This document shows, piece by piece, positions 9,192 through 15,355 of a stretch of 58,592 nt of DNA. The stretch covers positions 1 to 58,592 of the forward strand of contig CAMDLT010000026.1 of assembly GCA_945901855.1 (NCBI GenBank). Direction: 5' to 3'. The stretch comes from Asaia bogorensis (lineage in GTDB: Bacteria > Pseudomonadota > Alphaproteobacteria > CACIAM-22H2). The notes beneath the pieces are model-generated. The model was not told where the DNA came from and did no database searches. It saw only the letters and a program-made list of their open reading frames with translations. Every line of letters starts with the position of its first letter. The stretch's first letter is position 1. The translations under genes and the position numbers were made by a program.

Positions 9192-10433
9192 TCAGCCGCG
9201 GCCGGTCGGGCGCGGGAACACGGCCGTTCCCGAGGCGAACGCCACCGGGAAGATCAGCTTGATGTCGCGCTGCTGGACCTGCGTTACCACCGGACGCGCG
9301 CCCTGGTTCTGGCCATTGACGAACTGCGTCGGGCCGTAGGGCATGATGTGGTCCGCGAAGGTGGAGGAGCCGAGTGCCGCGATGATCGCCGCCTTGTCGG
9401 TGCTGCGCGCACGCTCGATCGCGTCGGCCAGCAACAGCATGCAGCTGTAAGCCAGGAACACTTCGTAGGTGAAGAACAGACCCTGCGCTTCGATGCGTGT
9501 CTTGAGTTCGAGCGAAGCTGCTTTGCGCGGATCGAACCAGTGATTGCAGTCCATCACCAGGTCGGCTGCCTGCGGAAACTCCTTGACGAAGCGGTAGGAC
9601 GAAGCGCCGCCGCCGAGGATCGAATAAACGCCCTTGGTCTGCACGCGGTTTTGCTGGAGCGCGCGGGCCAACAGCACGTATTCGTCGTAGTAGTTCGACG
9701 GGATGATCAGGTCGGGTCTGCGCGCCTGGATGCGCAGCACGATGTTGGAAAAATCGCGCGTGGGGTTGGCGTGCTTGATCGTTTCCATCACTTCGAAGCC
9801 CGCGCGCGGCAGGCGTTCGTTGAGCTGGGTTGCCATGCCAGTGCCGAACGCGGATTCCTCATGCACGATCATGACGGTTTTTACAGGCTTGCCCGCCTGG
9901 TCGTTGATGCGCACGAGACTGTCGAGCGCTGTATCGACGATCGTGCCGATGCCGGGACCGAAGCGGAAGGTGTTGGCAAGACCGCGCGTGACGATCTGGT
10001 CGACCACGCCGACATCGACGATGTGCGGCAGGTTGTGGCGCGCGGCGGCCTGGGTTGTGGCAAGCGCGATACCGGATGCGAACGGGCCGACGATGGCAAC
10101 CGCACCGGCTTCGTTGAGCTTGTCGACTTCGGCCGCGCCAACGTCGGGGCGCGATTGCGCGTCGGCCAGCAGCGCTTCGAGGCGTGCACCGCCCATCGAG
10201 CGAATGCCGCCGCGCGCGTTGATGTCGGCAATGGCGAGCAGGGCGCCCTGGCGCGCTTGGTTGCCGGAGAAAGCGATGGCGCCGGTTACAGGATGCAGGA
10301 CGCCGACTTTGACCGTTGGGGTCTGCGCGCGCGCGATTCCCGGGGCGGCAAGGGCGCCAATGGCGGCAGCGCCGGCGAGCACGGTACGGCGGTCGAGATT
10401 TTTGCCGGCAAGGCGGGTGTCGGTGCGTTTCAT
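9192..10433 (-). CDS. Periplasmic substrate-binding protein of the Liv-type importer
   Basis: A 413-residue type I periplasmic binding protein. The start at ATG 10433 is supported by an AGGAG ribosome-binding site 8 bases upstream; an in-frame upstream start is unlikely. The N terminus has a twin-arginine-type export signal, NLDRRTVLAGAAAIGALAAP, with probable cleavage after ARA. The mature region begins TVKVGVLHPVTGAIAFSGNQ, the usual entry of amide/branched-chain-amino-acid binding proteins, and NARGGIRSMGG is the expected second block. It is the first structural gene after gntR (38-base gap). Ligand identity is unknown: such proteins also bind amides, aromatic acids and lactams. Confidence 0.92.
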   Translation of the reverse strand: MKRTDTRLAGKNLDRRTVLAGAAAIGALAAPGIARAQTPTVKVGVLHPVTGAIAFSGNQARQGALLAIADINARGGIRSMGGARLEALLADAQSRPDVGAAEVDKLNEAGAVAIVGPFASGIALATTQAAARHNLPHIVDVGVVDQIVTRGLANTFRFGPGIGTIVDTALDSLVRINDQAGKPVKTVMIVHEESAFGTGMATQLNERLPRAGFEVMETIKHANPTRDFSNIVLRIQARRPDLIIPSNYYDEYVLLARALQQNRVQTKGVYSILGGGASSYRFVKEFPQAADLVMDCNHWFDPRKAASLELKTRIEAQGLFFTYEVFLAYSCMLLLADAIERARSTDKAAIIAALGSSTFADHIMPYGPTQFVNGQNQGARPVVTQVQQRDIKLIFPVAFASGTAVFPRPTGRG

Positions 10434-10471
10434 TCTTTTTGTCTCCTGGGTCCGAGGGGCGTTTCTGGTTT

Positions 10472-11284
10472 TCAGGCGTGCGACCATACGCGCGTCACGG
10501 GGCCGCGCACGCGCGTCAGTTTGGTGCGGTACTGGTAGCGATCCGGGCGATAGAGGAGTGCAATGTGTTCGACCGGTCGGCCGCGCTGGTCGTACACTGT
10601 GCGCACGACCGAGATGAGCGGCGCGCCAACGCGCACGTCCAGGGCCTTGGCGACGGTCGGTTCGGCGAGCATGGCCGAAATCGTCTGGTCGGCCGAACCC
10701 ACTAGGCAGCCCGCTTTTTCAAGCAAGGCAAGCAGCGGTTTTCGCGCAAGATCGCGCGCGGTGTAAGCGCGGCCGATTTCGGCCGGAACCCAGCTTGTCG
10801 AATAGGACAGCGGCACGCCCTCGTGGCGGCGCACGCGCACGGCGCGTTGCACTTGCGCGCCGTCGCCAAGGCCGAGCGACCGGCGGACGGCGGCGGACGC
10901 CGGGCCGTAGCCGAATTCCAGGACATCGACCTTGGTCTCGAGCCCGACCGCCAGCAGATTTTCGATCAGGCCCGAGATATTCGCCTCGACCGGCGCTGCG
11001 GACATCGGGCGCACAAGCTCTGTGCCGCGCCCGCGCCGCCGCACGACCAAGCCTTCGGCGGCAAGCTCGTCGAGCGCGCGCTTGGCGGTAATCCGGCTGA
11101 CCGAGAACGAAGCGCTGATCGCAGCCTCGGTCGGCATGCGCGCGGCATTTTCAAACGCGCCCGTCGCGATCTGTTCGCGCAAAATCAAATAGATTTGATG
11201 GTAGAGCGGGGTCGGCAGCCCGGCATCGACGCTGGGGGCAGTTGCGGATTCGGAGCCGGGCCGTGCGCGCTGGACTGTTCGCAT
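10472..11284 (-). CDS. GntR/HutC-family transcriptional regulator of the catabolic operon
   Basis: A 270-residue regulator with an N-terminal GntR winged helix (PLYHQIYLILREQIATGAF to GLVVRRRGRGTEL, roughly residues 25-90) and a C-terminal UTRA effector domain (about 110-260). It is the first gene of the minus-strand operon, 38 bases before the binding protein, so it probably controls its own transcription and that of the transporter and enzymes. The UTRA domain implies a small-molecule effector, presumably the substrate or an intermediate. The operator was not identified with confidence; the 342-base gap to anmK is the only plausible location for it. Confidence 0.92.
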   Translation of the reverse strand: MRTVQRARPGSESATAPSVDAGLPTPLYHQIYLILREQIATGAFENAARMPTEAAISASFSVSRITAKRALDELAAEGLVVRRRGRGTELVRPMSAAPVEANISGLIENLLAVGLETKVDVLEFGYGPASAAVRRSLGLGDGAQVQRAVRVRRHEGVPLSYSTSWVPAEIGRAYTARDLARKPLLALLEKAGCLVGSADQTISAMLAEPTVAKALDVRVGAPLISVVRTVYDQRGRPVEHIALLYRPDRYQYRTKLTRVRGPVTRVWSHA

Positions 11285-11626
11285 GGACTTACCCGTAACA
11301 TACCGAATACCCCAATGCTATATCGTTATGTCATTCATTTGAATCGTCCCGTTTCGAGCGGCGGGCGCTGCAGGCTGTCCTTGTCGTCTTCGAAACAACG
11401 CCGTGCGCTTCAGTGGCGCTCGCTTCGTCGAGCGCGGCCAGTCCAGGACGGCAATGCCCACGTACAATCAGAACATGTTGGTCAGGCTTTCCATCGACCG
11501 CCTTCGCCGCCGTTTAGACCAGCGATGCCGCCAGCCCTCCGGCACGCTTCCAATTGCGACAAGCTCGAAGTTTGGCTATACCGTTCTTTAGCATACCAAT
11601 TGCAATCCACTTGGAGTCCACACCCG
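11285..11626. promoter_or_regulatory. Divergent intergenic region between gntR operon and anmK
   Basis: 342 bases separate the two divergent transcription units. No convincing gene is present; a 62-codon frame at 11403-11591 has no recognisable content. The first 60 bases next to gntR are comparatively AT-rich and should hold the operon promoter and GntR operator. Close to anmK there is GCATACCAATTGC (11591-11603), whose ATACCA half-site is the complement of the TGGTAT elements found in front of murQ, and TTGGAG (11611-11616) is the anmK ribosome-binding site. Confidence 0.5.
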
Positions 11627-12724
11627 ATGACCCAATTGCGCGAACAGGCCGCGATCGGTGCGATCAGCGGCACCTCGATGGACGGCATCGACGTTGCCTT
11701 GCTGCGAACGGACGGCGAGCGCGTGCGGCGCACGGGCCTTGGCAAATCCTATCCTTATCCTGACGCATTGCGTGCCGAACTGTTCGAATTTTTGCGCGAC
11801 CCGAGTGTCGCCGAGCGCGATCCGCTGGCCGATCTGGAACGGCGCGTGACCGACGCGCATATCCAGGCGATCGAGCTTTTTATGCGCGAGCACGCGATCG
11901 ACCGCGCGTCGGTTGGTGTGGTGGGCATGCATGGCCAGACGGTTTGGCACCGGCCGGAGAAGCGCTTCACGCGCCAGTTGGTCGACGGCTTGCGCGCTGC
12001 GCGTCGCATGGCGCTCGATGTCGTGACGCGCTTTCGCGACGCTGATGTCGCGGCGGGCGGGCAGGGCGCGCCGTTCGCGCCGCTTTACCATCGCGCCCTC
12101 GCGGCCGATCTGGCCAAGCCCCTGATGGTGCTCAATCTCGGCGGCGTCGGCAACGTGACGTATATCGATACGGCGACGACGATCGCGTTCGACACCGGCC
12201 CCGCATCGGCGTTGCTCGACGATTTTGTTCGCCGCCGTCGCGGTCTTGCGTTCGATGCGAACGGCGCCTTGGCGGCGTCGGGGCGTGTCGATACGGGCGT
12301 TCTGGCAGCGCTGATGGACAATCCGTTTTTTGCCGCGAAGGCGCCAAAATCGCTCGACCGGAACGACTTCCATGCGCGCGCCAAGATCGTCGACGCGCTC
12401 GACGATGCCGACGGCGCGGCGACGCTCGCAGCTTTTACCGTCGAGGCGACGGCGGCTGCCCTCGCGCATGTGCCGCAGCGTCCGGCGCGTTGGCTCGTTT
12501 CCGGCGGCGGCAGGCTCAACAAGACATTTATGGAAGGGCTCGCGCAAAAAATGGGCGTGGCGGTGGACCCTGTCGAAGCGGTCGGTTGGAGCGGCGATTT
12601 TCTTGAGGCGGAATTGTTCGCCTTCCTGGCCGTGCGCTCGCTCTGCGGTTTGCCGCTCAGCCTGCCGACCACGACGGGCGTGCCGAAGCCGCTGACCGGC
12701 GGGGTGCTGTCGCGCGCGGCATGA
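11627..12724 (+). CDS. anmK: 1,6-anhydro-N-acetylmuramic acid kinase (AnmK)
   Basis: This kinase hydrolyses and phosphorylates 1,6-anhydro-MurNAc to MurNAc-6-phosphate in cytoplasmic peptidoglycan recycling. The 365 residues match the family length. Seen: GAISGTSMDGIDVALL at the N terminus, VVGMHGQTVWHRP near residue 103, LNLGGVGNVTYID near 168, FDTGPA, and VSGGGRLN near 290, all AnmK signatures. ATG 11627 has TTGGAG 10 bases upstream. A much longer in-frame extension upstream runs through the intergenic region and the antisense of gntR and is rejected. murQ follows 162 bases downstream and uses the product. Confidence 0.96.
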   Translation: MTQLREQAAIGAISGTSMDGIDVALLRTDGERVRRTGLGKSYPYPDALRAELFEFLRDPSVAERDPLADLERRVTDAHIQAIELFMREHAIDRASVGVVGMHGQTVWHRPEKRFTRQLVDGLRAARRMALDVVTRFRDADVAAGGQGAPFAPLYHRALAADLAKPLMVLNLGGVGNVTYIDTATTIAFDTGPASALLDDFVRRRRGLAFDANGALAASGRVDTGVLAALMDNPFFAAKAPKSLDRNDFHARAKIVDALDDADGAATLAAFTVEATAAALAHVPQRPARWLVSGGGRLNKTFMEGLAQKMGVAVDPVEAVGWSGDFLEAELFAFLAVRSLCGLPLSLPTTTGVPKPLTGGVLSRAA

Positions 12725-12811
12725 GTGCGGCGGTCCTTCGCCTCGGGCGAGGCTTGCGGCGGTTGCTGCGAATGCGTTGACATCGTTTGTCCGCCCAAAC
12801 GGGACCACAAC

Positions 12812-12852
12812 TGGTATTGAACAAGCACCAAAAAGGTAATATAGTGGTATTA
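12812..12852. promoter_or_regulatory. Repeated TGGTATT elements before murQ, candidate GntR operator
   Basis: TGGTATT occurs at 12812-12818 and again at 12846-12852 (GGTATTA core), and TAATA-N6-TATTA at 12837-12852 is an inverted repeat. An ATACCA half-site also precedes anmK. GntR/HutC regulators of amino-sugar genes (DasR/NagR type) recognise TGGT-N-ACCA palindromes, and such a regulator is the third gene of this cassette, so autoregulation is a reasonable inference. The sequence is AT-rich compared with its surroundings. Confidence 0.4.
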
Positions 12853-12890
12853 TGTTTTGCTGTCAGATTTTACGCGTGCGCATCAGATGA
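12852..12890 (+). CDS. Possible 12-codon leader peptide coupled to murQ
   Basis: ATG at 12852 opens a 12-codon frame encoding MFCCQILRVRIR whose TGA (12888-12890) overlaps the murQ ATG (12887-12889) as ATGA. murQ has no recognisable ribosome-binding site of its own, so re-initiation from this leader would explain its translation. No ribosome-binding site is clear for the leader either, so it might be leaderless. This is a weak call from arrangement alone. Confidence 0.25.
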   Translation: MFCCQILRVRIR

Positions 12891-13777
12891 CGACTGAACA
12901 TGCCGACAAACAATTTGTCGATCTCGACGCGCGGCCCTTGGCCGATGCGATCGCCGCGATGTGGCAGGGGCAGGTGCTTGCGGTTGCAGCCGTGCGTCCG
13001 GCCTTGCCGTTGATCGCGCGTGCGGTTGCCAAGGCGGCAGCGGTTTTGGGCGAACGCGGGCGGCTTGTCTATGTCGGGGCCGGAACGTCCGGGCGCGTTG
13101 CCGTGCAAGACGGGTCGGAATTGCCGCCGACCTTCGATTGGCCGGCGCGGCGCGTGGTGTTTGCGATCGCGGGCGGCCCGCGCGCCTTTGTGCGCAGCGT
13201 CGAAGGCGCCGAAGACGATGCGGCGGCAGGCGCAAACGCCATGCGCCGCCTGCGGATTGGCCCGGCGGACGTCGTGATCGGCGTGGCCGCCAGCGGTACA
13301 ACACCCTTCACGGTTGCCGCCATTCGCGAGGCGCGTCGGCACAACGCTTTGACGCTCGGCATTGCCAGCAACCGCGCGACGCCGCTTTTGAAGGCGGCCG
13401 CGCACGCGATCCTGGTCGAGACGGGCAGCGAGGCGATCGCGGGCTCGACGCGCATGAAGGCGGGCACGGCACAAAAGATCGTGCTCAATCTGGTTTCGAC
13501 CGGCATCATGCTGCGCTTGGGGCGCGTCTATCGCGGCCGCATGGTCAATATGCGCCCGACGAACGAGAAGTTGCGCAAGCGCGCGGTCGCCATGGTCGCC
13601 GAGTTTGGCGCTTGTACGCGCGCCGAGGCGGCGGCGGCGCTCGATCGAACCAAAGGCGACATCAAACTTGCAGTGCTGCTGCGGGCCGGGCTTGCTCTCG
13701 CCCCGGCGCGCGCGTTGCTGAAGCGCCATGCCGGTCGTCTGCGCGCGGCCATGGCAGCCATCGGGGCCGACGCTTGA
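12887..13777 (+). CDS. murQ: N-acetylmuramic acid 6-phosphate etherase (MurQ)
   Basis: MurQ cleaves the lactyl ether of MurNAc-6-phosphate to GlcNAc-6-phosphate and D-lactate, the step after AnmK. The 296-residue protein from ATG 12887 begins MTTEHADKQFVDLDARPLADAI, which aligns with the family start (TE...D). The SIS domain carries YVGAGTSGR, the catalytic EGAEDD near residue 106, GVAASGTTPF and GSTRMKAGTAQK, all diagnostic. A TTG at 12857 would add 10 residues without family support. The next gene overlaps its stop as TTGA. Confidence 0.95.
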   Translation: MTTEHADKQFVDLDARPLADAIAAMWQGQVLAVAAVRPALPLIARAVAKAAAVLGERGRLVYVGAGTSGRVAVQDGSELPPTFDWPARRVVFAIAGGPRAFVRSVEGAEDDAAAGANAMRRLRIGPADVVIGVAASGTTPFTVAAIREARRHNALTLGIASNRATPLLKAAAHAILVETGSEAIAGSTRMKAGTAQKIVLNLVSTGIMLRLGRVYRGRMVNMRPTNEKLRKRAVAMVAEFGACTRAEAAAALDRTKGDIKLAVLLRAGLALAPARALLKRHAGRLRAAMAAIGADA

Positions 13778-14529
13778 GCCCGCCGCTGGCCGCAATTCGG
13801 CTCGACCCCGCGAGCCCGACGCCGCTCTATCTGCAACTTGCCGGGGCAATCCGCTTGCGCATTTCAAACGGACATGTCCGCACGGGCGATGCTTTGCCCT
13901 CCGAGCGCGAGCTTAGCCAGTCGAGCGGGATTTCGCGCGTGACGGTGCGCAAAGCGATCGATGCGCTGTTCCGCGAGGGATTGCTGTTGCGTCGCCACGG
14001 GTCGGGCACCTATATCGCGCCGCGAAGCGAGCAGCCTGCCGCGTTGCTTGCGGGCTTTTCCGCCGATATGGCTAGTCGTGGCAAAACGCCCGGCTCGCGA
14101 TTGGTCGAACACGATGTCGGTGCGCCGTCGCCTGACGAAGCGCTGGCGCTTGCCCTTGCCATGAATGCCAAAGTGCGCCGTTTGACGCGCGTACGCACGG
14201 CCGACGGCGAACCGTTGGCCATCGAGCGCGCGGCCGTGCCGCTCGCGTTGCTGCCAAGCTACGCGCCCGAACAGACGTCGCTCGACGCTGCCTTGGCGCA
14301 GGCAGGGCACCGGCCCGTGCGCGGACTGCAACGGTTACAGGCGTCGCTTGCCTCGGGCACGGAGGCGGCGCTGCTCGAGATTCCGCCGGATGCCGCGATT
14401 CTTCGCATCGATCGGCGCTCGTTCTTGGCCAATGGCGCGCCGGTCGCATTCACGCGTTCGGCCTATCGCGGCGACCGTTACGACTTTATCGCCGAGGTTC
14501 GCGAACTGCGCCGCGCGGATAAGCGCTGA
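13774..14529 (+). CDS. GntR/UTRA regulator, likely NagR-like controller of cell-wall sugar recycling
   Basis: A 251-residue GntR/HutC regulator. I place the start at TTG 13774, which overlaps the murQ stop as TTGA and gives MSPPLAAIRLDPASPTPLYLQ, the exact spacing expected before the GntR helix. The winged helix runs from PLYLQLAGAIRLRI to LLLRRHGSGTYI (residues 15-80), and the UTRA effector domain follows (about 95-245). Linkage to anmK and murQ points to an amino-sugar phosphate effector such as GlcNAc-6-P; that is inference. No ATG or GTG lies in the right place. Confidence 0.88.
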   Translation: MSPPLAAIRLDPASPTPLYLQLAGAIRLRISNGHVRTGDALPSERELSQSSGISRVTVRKAIDALFREGLLLRRHGSGTYIAPRSEQPAALLAGFSADMASRGKTPGSRLVEHDVGAPSPDEALALALAMNAKVRRLTRVRTADGEPLAIERAAVPLALLPSYAPEQTSLDAALAQAGHRPVRGLQRLQASLASGTEAALLEIPPDAAILRIDRRSFLANGAPVAFTRSAYRGDRYDFIAEVRELRRADKR

Positions 14530-15029
14530 TGTCGGCGTTGGCGCACGAGACCGACGAATGCGCCAATGCGGTCGCAAGGCTGGCTGCGCATGGCGCCCGG
14601 GTTCAAGCCTTCGTACACGTGCGAGAGTACGTCAAAACGTCCCCCGCCATGGTGTGCGCACGCGGCAGTTCGGGCAATGCCTGCTTGTATTTGCGCCAAA
14701 TGGTCGCGACGCGTTTACGGCTTCCAGTGGCGGGTTGACGCCCCCCCCCCAAGAGATCGCATTCGAAATTGTGGAAACGCGACTTTTGCCAGCAGTTGAA
14801 CGGACCGCGCGCCGCAAAGGCCGAGGGCATGTCCGTGCTGGCATTGCAGGTTGGCAACGACCCTATGACCGTTGATGCGATCGGGCAGTTGGTTGCGGTA
14901 TTCGGATGTATCGAAGAAGCTGCCCAAGGGGAGGGTGGGGGCCGATCGCCCGCCACATCTTGGGAATATTTCGGACACCGTTTTGACTCCTCGATTCGGG
15001 GTAGCTGCCTCGTCTCGGAGGTATTAAGT
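14530..15029. other. 500-base intergenic stretch, no recognised gene
   Basis: Between the GntR gene and the AT-rich region upstream of the giant gene there are only short frames in all six phases, the longest about 115 codons on the minus strand. None shows a recognisable domain or ribosome-binding site. The base composition is still GC-rich. A run of ten C residues interrupts the stretch at 14741-14750. It may be decayed coding sequence, but I cannot assign a parent gene. Confidence 0.5.
14741..14750. repeat. C10 homopolymer tract
   Basis: Ten consecutive C residues lie in non-coding sequence. Such tracts can slip during replication. No confident gene crosses this one, so phase variation is not supported. 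Confidence 0.8.
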
Positions 15030-15169
15030 TAAGGATACGGAAAGGTTGATCTTAAACGTCATCCAGAGTTCATTCAATAAGAAAATCTTATTTTATATTA
15101 TCTAACCTCTAAGGAAAGTTACTTAATACCATGAATTTATGATATTTATTATGTTTTTAGCGTAAACAG

Positions 15170-15181
15170 AAACGATCGTTT
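15170..15181. promoter_or_regulatory. Perfect 12-bp palindrome, candidate operator
   Basis: AAACGATCGTTT is a perfect palindrome 175 bases upstream of the giant gene in AT-rich DNA. Its symmetry suits a dimeric regulator. No regulator gene adjoins it. Confidence 0.4.
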
Positions 15182-15213
15182 TGTACCTGCCCAAAAATTA
15201 GCCATCATTTTGT

Positions 15214-15239
15214 AAAATGCGACAATTCAGTCGCATTTT
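15214..15239. terminator. Perfect 10-bp hairpin in the giant-gene leader
   Basis: AAAATGCGAC and GTCGCATTTT pair perfectly across a 6-base loop, and the A/T ends would give a bidirectional terminator shape. It lies 117 bases before the giant gene, so it could equally be an operator or an mRNA-stability hairpin. Confidence 0.4.
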
Positions 15240-15355
15240 GCATGTTTGCTCTTGAGTATCGCGTCGGCAAAGTGATAATTTCTGAATAATTGTAAGTAAT
15301 AAGTCGGCAAGCAAAAGTTCTTATTCAGGCGAGGGCGCGTGCTATCACAATTTCC

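Larger units (their letters stand above)
15030..15355. promoter_or_regulatory. AT-rich upstream region of the giant RTX-like gene
   Basis: About 325 bases are far richer in A and T than anything nearby. Three perfect inverted repeats are visible: AATAAG-N5-CTTATT at 15076-15092, the 12-base palindrome AAACGATCGTTT at 15170-15181, and a 10-base-pair hairpin AAAATGCGAC-N6-GTCGCATTTT at 15214-15239. AAGGAAAG and several TATA-like blocks also occur, but I cannot place a single promoter. AGGCGAGGG at 15327-15335 is the only purine-rich ribosome-binding candidate before the giant gene. Confidence 0.6.

Noticed and set aside
10823..11626. Long N-terminal extension of anmK
   Set aside because: The frame before ATG 11627 crosses the gntR gene and its promoter antisense, and AnmK homology begins exactly at 11627 with a ribosome-binding site.
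14603..14956. 117-codon minus-strand frame after the GntR gene
   Set aside because: No recognisable domain, it crosses the C10 tract, and its amino-acid composition is typical of a random GC-rich frame.
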